A stretch of DNA of 24,049 bases from Candidatus Pacearchaeota archaeon (GCA_016181905.1 JACOYM010000073.1:1-24049); one strand, 5' to 3'; shown: positions 15,413 through 22,643, counted from the first letter of the stretch. The notes: a model not told the origin generated them from the letters alone. Made by a program: numbers and translations.

Positions 15413-15558
15413 GTATTTTTCCTTACTTTTAGTAATGAGATAAAGAATTTTTCTTGCCGACACACTAAAACTTCAAAGATACTTCTCGCCCACCCTAGCC
15501 GAACAGATATTTCATATATGCTGATAAAATTGCATTTTTGAATTATCCTTTGCAAAGC

Positions 15559-15568
15559 TTTTAAAAGA
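15559..15568 (+). promoter_or_regulatory. TATA-like box for the hydroxyglutarate oxidase-like gene
   Basis: TTTTAAAAGA is centred about 26 nt before the ATG at 15589. Confidence 0.4.
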
Positions 15569-15588
15569 ATAATTTTATTTAGTCCTTA

Positions 15589-16746
15589 ATGAAAAATCCT
15601 TGTATCATAATTGGCGGCGGGATTATTGGAAGCGCATTAGCAAGAGAAATTCGAAAGAGAGATTTGGCTGATGTGGTTGTTCTTGAGAAAGAAAAAGAAT
15701 TAGCTATGCATACATCAGGAAGGAATAGCGGGGTTATTCATTCCGGAATTAACCAGAAACCAGGGACTTTGAAAGCAAAACTCTGTGTTGAAGGAAACAG
15801 GATTATCAGGGATTATTGCAGGGACAATAAACTGCCTTATGAACAATGCGGCACATTAGTTATTGCGCGGAATGAAAAAGAGAGCTCTGTTCTTGAAAAA
15901 TTATTGTCAATTGGCACGGCTAATGGGGTTGAAGGCTTAAGAATAATTGACAAAAAAGAGCTAGAAGAAAGAGAGCCGTTTGTCAGGGGTTATAAAGCGC
16001 TTTACTCTCCAACTGGGGCAATAGTTGACTCAAGGGCGCTGGTCAACAAAGTTGCAGAAGAGGCTGAATCACTTGGAGCAGAATACAAATTAGATTGTGA
16101 AGCTTTAGGAATAACTGATAAGGGGGTGATAACAAACAAAGGGGAATTTGATGGGTATGCAATAAATTGCGCAGGGCTTTATGCAGACAAGATAGCGCAC
16201 ATGTGCGGCATTGGGAGAAATCTCTTGATTATGCCGTTCAAAGGCAATTATGCTGAAGTAAATGTGCAAATCAATTCAATGGTGTACCAGGTTCCTGATT
16301 TAAGATACCCTTTTTTGGGGGTTCACCTGACAAAATCTGTTGAAGGAAAAGTCCTTGGCGGGCCAACTGCGACTTTGTCTTTAAGGGGGCGGGAGTCCTA
16401 TGATGGCGAGTTCAATTTCAAAGAATTTTTTGATACCATAATGTCCAAGAATTTTTGGAACATGGCAAAGAGCAAGGAATTTCTGAAGCTTGCCCTGAAT
16501 AACGGGAAAATTTCTATTTTTAAAAATGCTTTTTTAAAGGAATTAAACAGCATTCTGAAGATAAATGTTGGAGAATGCGATATAAAACCTTACAGGGCAG
16601 GCATAAGAGCCCAGATAGTAGACATAAAGGGGAATATGGCAGATGATTTCATTTTAGAGAAGGGTTATAATTCACTCCACATCTTGAATGCAATATCGCC
16701 AGGATTAACCTCAAGTTTTGCATTTGTGCGGCATATTGCAGATTGA
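15589..16746 (+). CDS. lhgO: FAD-dependent L-2-hydroxyglutarate oxidase-like protein, C-terminus altered by duplication
   Basis: The 385-residue flavoenzyme of the DAO superfamily has the FAD fold GGGIIG (9-14) with VVVLEKE closing the Rossmann beta-alpha-beta. Its TSGRNSGVIHSGI...KPGTLKA segment (about 43-65) closely matches the LhgO/L2HGDH group, which oxidises L-2-hydroxyglutarate to 2-oxoglutarate. The late ISPGLTSSFAFVRHIAD holds the typical GLT flavin contact. A 59-bp tandem duplication (16684-16801) puts a TGA after HIAD. Joining the second copy in the original frame would give seven more codons (DYLNEVR) and a stop at 16824-16826. All catalytic parts precede the break, so the shortened enzyme may still work. 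Substrate remains inferred from similarity. Confidence 0.83.
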   Translation: MKNPCIIIGGGIIGSALAREIRKRDLADVVVLEKEKELAMHTSGRNSGVIHSGINQKPGTLKAKLCVEGNRIIRDYCRDNKLPYEQCGTLVIARNEKESSVLEKLLSIGTANGVEGLRIIDKKELEEREPFVRGYKALYSPTGAIVDSRALVNKVAEEAESLGAEYKLDCEALGITDKGVITNKGEFDGYAINCAGLYADKIAHMCGIGRNLLIMPFKGNYAEVNVQINSMVYQVPDLRYPFLGVHLTKSVEGKVLGGPTATLSLRGRESYDGEFNFKEFFDTIMSKNFWNMAKSKEFLKLALNNGKISIFKNAFLKELNSILKINVGECDIKPYRAGIRAQIVDIKGNMADDFILEKGYNSLHILNAISPGLTSSFAFVRHIAD

Positions 16747-16802
16747 ATGCAATATCGCCAGGATTAACCTCAAGTTTTGCATTTGTGCGGCATATTGCAG
16801 AT
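16684..16802 (+). repeat. Perfect 59-bp tandem duplication at the end of the lhgO-like gene
   Basis: The unit beginning TTGAATGCAATATCGCCAGG at 16684 is repeated at 16743 without a mismatch; the match runs to 16802. Because 59 is not a multiple of three, the second copy is out of frame. Perfect identity means a very recent event or an assembly artefact. Confidence 0.95.
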
Positions 16803-16855
16803 GATTACCTAAATGAGGTACGTTAAGAATTATACATCAATTTTAGTTTTAAACT

Positions 16856-16975
16856 TCAGAATTCCACAAGTCTTTGACTTGTGGTTTTAATTGCTCGTGG
16901 AATTCTGATAGTGCTCAAGAACCACACGAAGTGTGGCATTATTATGCCACCTGTCTTTGACAGGTGGTTCTTGAC
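16856..16975. repeat. Modular hairpin array, locus 1
   Basis: Two units are joined by TAGTGC (16909-16914). Unit one has the perfect outer stem TCAGAATTCCAC (16856-16867) and GTGGAATTCTGA (16897-16908), with an inner 9-bp hairpin at 16864-16884. Unit two has TCAAGAACCAC (16915-16925) and GTGGTTCTTGA (16964-16974) with two inner hairpins at 16922-16936 and 16947-16967. Both 9-bp inner hairpins close on the same GTC-TTT-GAC loop. It lies between the lhgO-like gene and the end of the 52-aa gene. Confidence 0.85.
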
Positions 16976-17005
16976 AAATAAAAAAATAAAAAAAGAAATA
17001 AAAAT
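16976..17005 (-). terminator. Likely U-rich terminator of the 52-aa gene
   Basis: On the minus strand a T-rich tract, broken by few other bases, starts 8 nt after the TAA at 17013 and runs into the hairpin array. Archaeal transcription stops at such U-runs. Confidence 0.5.
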
Positions 17006-17012
17006 TCGGCGT

Positions 17013-17171
17013 TTAGTCATCCAATGAAAGCTCTTCGTCCTCTCCTATCTCATCATCCACTTCAATTTCAGGGCCACTATCCAAATCACTTGCTATGTCT
17101 GTCTCTGCAGGAACTTTAGTCTCTTCTTCGTCTTCTAACTCCATATCCTTATCTTCATATCTATTTGGCAT
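17013..17171 (-). CDS. Very acidic 52-residue protein
   Basis: The frame starts at ATG 17171 and encodes 52 residues, over a third of them Asp or Glu, with only three basic residues besides the start region (MPNRYEDKDMELEDEEETKV, later VDDEIGEDEELSLDD). It has no Cys or Trp and should be disordered. A Shine-Dalgarno-like GGGAG lies about 9 nt before the ATG, and a T-rich terminator follows the stop. I recognise no family. Acidic tails of this sort occur in DNA mimics and in protein-binding adaptors, but I have no evidence for either. It is flanked on both sides by hairpin arrays. A real gene is supported by start signal, terminator and codon-like composition. Confidence 0.6.
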   Translation of the reverse strand: MPNRYEDKDMELEDEEETKVPAETDIASDLDSGPEIEVDDEIGEDEELSLDD

Positions 17172-17184
17172 TTTTTAAACTCCC

Positions 17185-17220
17185 TTTTTGATGTCAAACA
17201 GAATGTTGACACATCAAAAA
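17185..17220. promoter_or_regulatory. Palindrome just upstream of the 52-aa gene that competes with hairpin array locus 2
   Basis: TTTTTGATGT (17185-17194) is the exact complement of ACATCAAAAA (17211-17220). The same bases 17213-17223 also pair perfectly with 17265-17275 in the array. The two stems exclude each other, as in an attenuator, and the region lies in the presumed leader of the 52-aa gene. Confidence 0.5.
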
Positions 17221-17326
17221 TGCTCTTTGTTCATGCTGTTTGTTTTAACTCACAGAAAGCAAAGGCATTTTTGATAGTGCTCAAGAACCCGAGCACGCTA
17301 TATGTTTTAGCACAGGGTTCTTGACA
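17211..17326. repeat. Modular hairpin array, locus 2
   Basis: Unit one is ATCAAAAATGC (17213-17223) paired with GCATTTTTGAT (17265-17275). The next bases are the TAGTGC linker (17275-17280, overlapping by one). Unit two is TCAAGAACCC (17281-17290) paired with GGGTTCTTGA (17315-17324). The linker and second arm match locus 1; both units match locus 3 in inverted orientation. GTGCTC (17277-17282) can also pair with GAGCAC (17291-17296). Confidence 0.85.
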
Positions 17327-17401
17327 ATTCTGTCTGTTTTAAAACACAAAAATACAGGGTTTTTAAATGTTTTTATGCCCTGCCGTATGCCTCAGCCCCA
17401 G

Positions 17402-18556
17402 TTACTCACTTACAACTCTTCTTATTCTTACAGCATTTTTTTTATCAAGTATCTTTGCTGCAATAAACAATATCAGAATAAGAAGAACAATAAATCCTGC
17501 AAAGATGAGAGGAACCAGCACATAAGCCTTGTTTAGAAGTTTTGTGTCAAATGCAATAAAACCTGTAATTCCTGCTGTTTCAGGTGGGAATTCCTCGCAG
17601 TCATCCTTTCCTGCTGTCCTGCTATTTTCATTGACGTGATATGTCCATGCCAATGAGCCTGCCTCATTTACCCCATAAAGTACCTTATTCCCCAAAACTT
17701 TGCCAGCACCAGAAAGTATAGCAATTTCCATTATATCCCGCTCTGTTATATGTATCATATCATGCCCCTTCAGCCACAAAAGCTCTTCTTTCATTGCATC
17801 CTCCCATTTTATAGTGCCATTATTTCCAGGAATTAATTTAGAAATTGAATATGCTCCTGTCTCTGTTTTTCTTGACATAACAAAATCATCAAAATTATTT
17901 GCGATGCCTATGCTCAATATTAAATTATCTATTTCTTCTATAACTGCCCTGGAAATGCACCTTCTTTCTGATGAGAAATACATGCATTTTCCATTACAAT
18001 CGCCGGTATTATAACATGCATCAAATTGGGGATTTAAAAAATAGATATATCCTGAAAAAGCATTGTCCTTTTTTTCAATTGTTATGCTTATATCCTCCTT
18101 TTCAAAAACACAGGAATCAGCCTTTTCATTGCATGCCTTTATCCATCCCTTAACATTACTATCCAAATCAGCATAATTGAACCTTCTGAATGATGTTATT
18201 CTGAAATATGAGATATTCTCTTCAACCTTGCTTAAAGGAATCTGCAGCCTTACAGAAAGGAGTTTTTTCTTTGAAGGATTTTTAGCGCTTGTATCCTCCT
18301 GCTCAGAAGTAATAGTATAAAGGTTGTTTCCGTAAAAGGACTTGAATGCATACTTGCCATTATATTTCAGGACATTATCTGCATTTTTCAGCGAGTCAAG
18401 GTTATAGTCTACATAATCCCTGTTTAACAATACCTCTGTTGCATAATCATCAGCTGTCATCCTGCATTGTATCGGAGCGGCAGAAACAGCATAAGCAATG
18501 AAATTTATAATCATAAAGGAAATTGGAAGAATAATGCAAATCAAGTCTTTTTTCAT
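17402..18556 (-). CDS. Secreted, C-terminally anchored membrane protein of unknown function
   Basis: The 384-residue protein has a signal peptide (about 1-27, ending SAA), a large extracytoplasmic part, and one C-terminal membrane helix (about 345-369, YVLVPLIFAGFIVLLILILF) followed by a short basic tail (KKNAVRIRR). The exterior part has eight or more cysteines, among them a cluster CYNTGDCNGKCMYFSSERRC (about 180-199), which suggests disulfides in a small knot-like fold. I know no family. It has its own TATA box and is followed by hairpin array 2 and the 52-aa gene on the same strand. Confidence 0.7.
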   Translation of the reverse strand: MKKDLICIILPISFMIINFIAYAVSAAPIQCRMTADDYATEVLLNRDYVDYNLDSLKNADNVLKYNGKYAFKSFYGNNLYTITSEQEDTSAKNPSKKKLLSVRLQIPLSKVEENISYFRITSFRRFNYADLDSNVKGWIKACNEKADSCVFEKEDISITIEKKDNAFSGYIYFLNPQFDACYNTGDCNGKCMYFSSERRCISRAVIEEIDNLILSIGIANNFDDFVMSRKTETGAYSISKLIPGNNGTIKWEDAMKEELLWLKGHDMIHITERDIMEIAILSGAGKVLGNKVLYGVNEAGSLAWTYHVNENSRTAGKDDCEEFPPETAGITGFIAFDTKLLNKAYVLVPLIFAGFIVLLILILFIAAKILDKKNAVRIRRVVSE

Positions 18557-18578
18557 GAAAACAGGTAATACGCAGAGT

Positions 18579-18586
18579 TTTTAAGA
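18579..18586 (-). promoter_or_regulatory. TATA-like box for the 384-aa membrane protein gene
   Basis: CTTAAAAA on the minus strand is centred about 26 nt before the ATG at 18556. Confidence 0.45.
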
Positions 18587-18618
18587 ATTGCGGTACTGAA
18601 ATGTTTTTAACATAAGAC

Positions 18619-19818
18619 CTACTTTTTCTGTTTTTTATTAGCTATATTTCTTAATTTATGATATTGATGTAATAAATGAATTATTGACAATAAAATGCAT
18701 CCAAATAAGATATAAGTATAAATATTCCAGAAACTTTTCCAATATGAGAGTGATACTAAAGTATAAATTAAAGAAAATATAGTCACCAAAAGGGTGCATC
18801 GTTTAAGAATGTTTGGAAAACTAGCAGTTTTCATATTTTTTATAGATTTATTTAGAAAGATTATTAGAACTAAGCTAATACTAAAAATTAAATAAAAGAA
18901 GATTATCACTTTCATATCTCTATAAATTTTAATATAAATTTCATTATTTTTAAATTCGGCGTATCCCTTTAAAATTGTAGGTTCGAATATGGATAAGTTT
19001 AACTTATTTTCCCGTAATCTTTCTGGTTTTATATTTTTTACAATTGTAATATAACTATCGAAAGGAAAAATTCCTTCTCGTGTTAATAAAAGAGTTTTAT
19101 CAAATATAAACTGATTATTTTCATCTCTTTGCAAAAGGATATTATGAACTCCAATTAAGTCTTCATAAGTTAAATTGAGCTTATTAAATGTTAAATCACG
19201 CTCTGCTAGAAAAGTTATTTTGGGGTCTATCTGAATATATGAAAAACCGAATGACCCTATATTTTCTAGAATTAATTTTGCTTCTGCATCTTTTGCAATT
19301 ATTGATCTAAACCTTTTATAAATCTCTCTTATGGTATCTAATTTCCTACCAGAGAGATTATTCAAGGAAGTGTTTAGATGATTCATTCTTATCTCTAAAT
19401 CATCAAGAATTTTCTCAGCTTCGTCATAATTTCCAGTTGAGATTTCAAGGTCTGCTAGAAAAATTACATCACTTAATTGAACTTGATTAGAATTAAGTTT
19501 TGAATTTGCTACTGCATTTTTGAAATATTGCCTAGAAATATTGATAGTTTGTTTGTTATAGAATTTTTCTTCACCATTAATCTTGATTAATGCCAAATCT
19601 TCATATACAATACCTAACATAAAGTTGCATCTCCAAATTGTTTCATTATACACATTGGAATTTGTAATTGGGCAGTTATTGGTTAGAATTTCTATTGCTT
19701 TTGGGTAGTTTTCTTGAATCACATAATTATTTGCATCATCAAAAAAGTTTTGGGCTGAAACTAAAGATGTAAAAGAAATTAAGAATAATAAAAAAATGTG
19801 TATTATTTTAATTTCCAT
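18619..19818 (-). CDS. Membrane protein with extracytoplasmic TPR-like helices
   Basis: The 399 residues begin with a signal peptide (about 1-22, ending VSA). Helical repeats follow (about 24-165), with TPR-like spacing in ANNYVIQENYPKAIEIL and LADLEISTGNYDEAEKILDDL. After a beta-rich middle come three hydrophobic helices (about 300-320, 335-358 and 365-387) and a basic tail ending KKQKK. It carries many N-x-S/T sequons that could be glycosylated outside the cell. A Shine-Dalgarno-like GAGGAG is 9 nt before the ATG. The base composition is more AT-rich than in neighbouring genes, hinting at a different history. It ends in TAG. A protein-binding surface scaffold is possible, but no specific role can be given. 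Confidence 0.65.
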   Translation of the reverse strand: MEIKIIHIFLLFLISFTSLVSAQNFFDDANNYVIQENYPKAIEILTNNCPITNSNVYNETIWRCNFMLGIVYEDLALIKINGEEKFYNKQTINISRQYFKNAVANSKLNSNQVQLSDVIFLADLEISTGNYDEAEKILDDLEIRMNHLNTSLNNLSGRKLDTIREIYKRFRSIIAKDAEAKLILENIGSFGFSYIQIDPKITFLAERDLTFNKLNLTYEDLIGVHNILLQRDENNQFIFDKTLLLTREGIFPFDSYITIVKNIKPERLRENKLNLSIFEPTILKGYAEFKNNEIYIKIYRDMKVIIFFYLIFSISLVLIIFLNKSIKNMKTASFPNILKRCTLLVTIFSLIYTLVSLSYWKSFWNIYTYILFGCILLSIIHLLHQYHKLRNIANKKQKK

Positions 19819-19854
19819 ATTTAAACTCTCCTCATTCTAACTAAACATAAAAAA

Positions 19855-20002
19855 TCCCTCGGGGGAGAATCGAACTCCCAACCTCCCGGTTACAGCACTT
19901 GGCTTTTCAGGCTTCATTTTGCTCCGCAATAAAAAGCGGAATATCCACCCTAGATTTTTATATTTTCTACAGCCAGGCGCTCTACCATTGAGCTACCGAG
20001 GG
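19855..20002 (-). tRNA. tRNA-Tyr(GTA): tRNA-Tyr (GTA) with a 76-nt intron
   Basis: On the minus strand, acceptor CCCTCGG pairs with CCGAGGG, giving C1:G72 and discriminator A73, the archaeal tyrosine identity set. The D stem is GCTC/GAGC, the anticodon stem CCTGG/CCGGG (one G-U pair), and the T arm GGGAG-TTCGATT-CTCCC. The anticodon loop spliced between positions 37 and 38 reads CTGTAGA, anticodon GTA. The intron covers 19966-19891. The bulge-helix-bulge is in register (C32-U35 against GCTG) but weak, with only two Watson-Crick pairs. No CCA is encoded. A TATA-like CTTTAAAAATC (20035-20025) lies about 28 nt upstream. Confidence 0.92.
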
Positions 20003-20024
20003 CTGACAATAAGAACAGAACGAG

Positions 20025-20035
20025 ATTTTTAAAGA
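20025..20035 (-). promoter_or_regulatory. TATA-like box for tRNA-Tyr
   Basis: CTTTAAAAATC on the minus strand is about 28 nt before the first tRNA base at 20002. Confidence 0.45.
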
Positions 20036-20063
20036 TATTGATAGAGGAATCTTTGCAGGAATG

Positions 20064-20573
20064 CTAATATGGAATCTCTCCGATATAAACATCATCAAGC
20101 CAGTTTGTCAAAGAATGTTTATTCAAAATTATGCTTTTCGCATAATTAATCATTGCTTTTCTTTCATGATTGACTATGGCAAGCTCGTGCTGGCAGTATG
20201 CACCTTCAGCTCTAATATCCCCTTCTTTAAAGCTGCCTTCAATATCTTTTTCATCAAATGTAAAAATTCTGTTTTTAAGCGTGATGTTGGTATGCCCATC
20301 TGCAGGGCTTACATACTGATCCCAACAACTTAAGTTCATCATGCCATTAGAATTGATTAAAAATGCTAGCCCTGTATTTCCAACACGATTTTCAACTGCT
20401 CTCGCCAAATATGTTGCCCATGATGATGTGTCCATGCTTTCACCCTTATAAAACATATCATATACTTTAGCAAGGCAGTCTCCAGGCAGTGCAACTACGG
20501 GCTTTGGCACTACTATTACATTCTTTTTATACATTTCTTCTGAATTATGTATTCTTTTGTGTGTGTCTGACAT
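20064..20573 (-). CDS. Unknown soluble protein
   Basis: The 169-residue protein starts at ATG 20573; a TTG two codons earlier is open but lacks support. It has no signal peptide or membrane helix. A VIVVPKPVVALPGDCLAKVYDMF segment (about 19-41) and GNTGLAFLINSNGMMNLSCWDQY (about 65-87) suggest an alpha/beta core with two conserved-looking cysteines, and an acidic FTFDEKDIEGSFKEGD follows. I recognise no family. Its promoter carries a TATA-like ATTATATAAGG (20648-20638), and the leader contains two hairpins. Confidence 0.6.
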   Translation of the reverse strand: MSDTHKRIHNSEEMYKKNVIVVPKPVVALPGDCLAKVYDMFYKGESMDTSSWATYLARAVENRVGNTGLAFLINSNGMMNLSCWDQYVSPADGHTNITLKNRIFTFDEKDIEGSFKEGDIRAEGAYCQHELAIVNHERKAMINYAKSIILNKHSLTNWLDDVYIGEIPY

Positions 20574-20582
20574 TTTCAAAAC

Positions 20583-20648
20583 AGAAACTTTATGTTTCTA
20601 ATATCCTCAGAAATCTGAGGCGATTTTACATCACCCCTTATATAATCA
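20583..20648 (-). promoter_or_regulatory. Promoter and two-hairpin leader of the 169-aa gene
   Basis: ATTATATAAGG (20648-20638) predicts a start near 20616. CCTCAGA (20605-20611) with TCTGAGG (20614-20620) is a perfect 7-bp inverted repeat at that point. AGAAAC (20583-20588) with GTTTCT (20594-20599) forms a second hairpin close to the ATG, and resembles one module of hairpin array locus 3 (23670-23688). Confidence 0.45.
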
Positions 20649-20687
20649 TATGAAGGCTGATTTATAAACCTTTTCTTGTTTTATGCC

Positions 20688-22091
20688 TTACTCTTTCTTT
20701 CCGTGCGGCTCAATAAACAGAAATACCTGATTGGACATTGCCTCTTTTATCTTCCCATTTCTTTCATATATTGCTGTTGCCAAAGGCAGGGCAAACCTTC
20801 CAACCACCCCAATCTTTGAATAGACTATATAAGAAAATATTCTCTCCTCACCAGAGCTGAGTGATTCAACATTCCATGTAAGCCTTCTATTCTTTTCGTC
20901 CACCTTCTCCGGGGGAATGGCGCCATATTTTTCATACATCTTCACAAGAGGAGGCAGCCTGTCTATTATTGTTATTCTCTCGATAAACTTCCTTGCCCTT
21001 GCATGAAGCCTTATCTTCAATGCAAAATCCCCGCTTTTTGTTTTTAGAAAAGAAACATCCTTTTTCAGCTCTATATTTGTGCCAAGATACGCCTTAAGCA
21101 AAAACACAATCACTATAATAAAAATGGCTATAAGCATCGGATAGACATAGTTTGTTTTTGCTATAACCCCCAGCTCGCCTGCTGGAAGAACCTCTGCAAG
21201 CCAGGTGTATGCTACTGAAAGACCTCTCCTCTCAACTTTCTCTGGAGCAATATTGAATGTTGTGAACATGCCAGAGAAAGCATCTCTCTCTATCTTTATC
21301 TGGGCAAATGCAGGGACATTCCCCTTATTAACCTTGGATATGGACTCTGTTATTATAATTGTTCCTTCCTTTTTTGCCTCTGTCTTAAACTCTGTAATTT
21401 CTGTGTATTTAATCTCGCTTTCAAATTTCTCTGCCGCTTCATCTATCTTAACCTCTGTCAATAATTTGTATGTTCCAGCGATTATGCTCTTTGTCTTTCC
21501 CCTGTCAAGTTTTATAACAAGGCTCTTTTTTTCAAAGGGGCTGAATGAAAGATTTATTTTATAATCGAAAAAAACAGATGACAAATGAACATTAACATTA
21601 TCCAAGCTTGTATTTTCCTTATTAGCAATATGCACGCTCGCAGAATCTGAATCAACAATTATGTTGTCAGATGAAATCTCAAAAAGACTCTTCATCTTAA
21701 CAATGCTCACAGAGATTCTGTCTTCAAATATGCCTGCGCTTCCTTTTATGTTATATACAAAATTAAATACGCCTTCCTTGCTCCTTACCCTCTCATCAGG
21801 ATAAACCTTAACTTCCAATTCTTTTAGCTCGGTCCGGCGAATCTGAAAAGTTCCTCTTGGGGAGAAATCAATCCCCACCAGGCTGTATATCTCAAAATTG
21901 TCAGTGTCCCCAAGGTTCTTTATCTTAAAATTAAAAACTGCCGGCTGGTTGGCCTCTGCTACTACGACGCTATTAACCGCATTCTTCTCAACTTCTATAT
22001 TTAATGCAGAAGCAAATGAAATGCCTTGTATAAAAACCAGCAGAATCATCAAAAACATCAAGTTTTTCCAGCAATCTCTTTTCTTTATCAT
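20688..22091 (-). CDS. Membrane protein with extracytoplasmic Ig-like domains and a cytoplasmic beta domain
   Basis: The 467 residues start with a signal peptide or anchor (about 9-29). Two or three Ig-like beta domains follow outside (about 30-300), with the NFKIKNLGDTDNFEIYSLVG pattern of archaeal COG1470/COG1361-like proteins. A membrane helix (about 320-338, YPMLIAIFIIVIVFLLKAYL) leads to a ~125-residue C-terminal domain reading ERITIIDRLPPLVKMYEKYG and LTWNVESLSSGEERIFSYIV, which resembles a DUF11-type beta sandwich but would be cytoplasmic by topology. Function is unknown; a cell-envelope role is likely. It has a leaderless-type promoter. Confidence 0.72.
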   Translation of the reverse strand: MIKKRDCWKNLMFLMILLVFIQGISFASALNIEVEKNAVNSVVVAEANQPAVFNFKIKNLGDTDNFEIYSLVGIDFSPRGTFQIRRTELKELEVKVYPDERVRSKEGVFNFVYNIKGSAGIFEDRISVSIVKMKSLFEISSDNIIVDSDSASVHIANKENTSLDNVNVHLSSVFFDYKINLSFSPFEKKSLVIKLDRGKTKSIIAGTYKLLTEVKIDEAAEKFESEIKYTEITEFKTEAKKEGTIIITESISKVNKGNVPAFAQIKIERDAFSGMFTTFNIAPEKVERRGLSVAYTWLAEVLPAGELGVIAKTNYVYPMLIAIFIIVIVFLLKAYLGTNIELKKDVSFLKTKSGDFALKIRLHARARKFIERITIIDRLPPLVKMYEKYGAIPPEKVDEKNRRLTWNVESLSSGEERIFSYIVYSKIGVVGRFALPLATAIYERNGKIKEAMSNQVFLFIEPHGKKE

Positions 22092-22107
22092 GAAAAAACT
22101 TCGTAAG

Positions 22108-22121
22108 GGATATATTTAAAG
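22108..22121 (-). promoter_or_regulatory. TATA-like box for the 467-aa membrane protein gene
   Basis: CTTTAAATATATCC on the minus strand is centred about 26 nt before the ATG at 22091. Confidence 0.5.
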
Positions 22122-22142
22122 GTTTCGATATAAAATAAAATT

Positions 22143-22643
22143 TTAATGCTGCCCTTCCAAATCCAAGAATCCCTTTGCCTGCGAGACAAATTCATCAGCC
22201 TCTCCGAATATTTTGGCTTCATACTGCTTTATCCTTTCCTTGATTATCCATTTGTCATAAACGCCTCTTAAAAACTTAAGAAATGGATTCTCCTCCCACC
22301 TGTTTTCATAGTCCTTTTGTATGTATGCAGAGACTTTTACCTCTACCTGCCCTTTATTCATCTTTACCTTTGTATTGTTTTTCTGCACCTCAACATCTAC
22401 CATCCCGAGGATTCTCCAATTCACCTTTATTACGAACTTAAAATAATCAGAAACCTTTCTTTCAGCAGCCCAGTCTATCTCCACCTCCTTTCCAGTTGCA
22501 GTGACTTTCTCGCTGTATGTATTCTCGGTTATGTCATACTCCTCATCTGCAAGCCAGGTATAACAAAATTTATAGAACTCTTTAAAATCAAAGACGCTTG
22601 TCTGCTTTATCTTGCTGTCAAAAACCTTGTCTTTCTCTGACAT
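22143..22643 (-). CDS. Conserved-looking soluble protein, possible lipid- or ligand-binding fold
   Basis: The 166-residue protein has no signal peptide or membrane helix. After DFKEFYKFCYTWLADEEYDI (about 19-38) it alternates long beta strands (EVEIDWAAERKVSDYFKFVIKVNWRI, DVEVQKNNTKVKMNKGQVEVKVSAYIQKDY) and ends in helices rich in charge and aromatics (NPFLKFLRGVYDKWIIKERIKQYEAKIF). A helix, a curved sheet and a long C-terminal helix recall START/SRPBCC-like folds, but that is a guess. I have seen similar hypothetical proteins in DPANN genomes, from memory only. It lies 51 nt upstream of the 467-aa membrane protein gene on the same strand; that gene has its own TATA box. Confidence 0.6.
   Translation of the reverse strand: MSEKDKVFDSKIKQTSVFDFKEFYKFCYTWLADEEYDITENTYSEKVTATGKEVEIDWAAERKVSDYFKFVIKVNWRILGMVDVEVQKNNTKVKMNKGQVEVKVSAYIQKDYENRWEENPFLKFLRGVYDKWIIKERIKQYEAKIFGEADEFVSQAKGFLDLEGQH

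Noticed and set aside
15413..15588. Small RNA or gene in the gap before the lhgO-like gene
   Set aside because: Apart from the repeated 12-mer and the TATA-like box, I see no structure or frame.
16856..17326. CRISPR array
   Set aside because: The repeats are palindromic modules of unequal length without regular spacers, and no cas gene is present.
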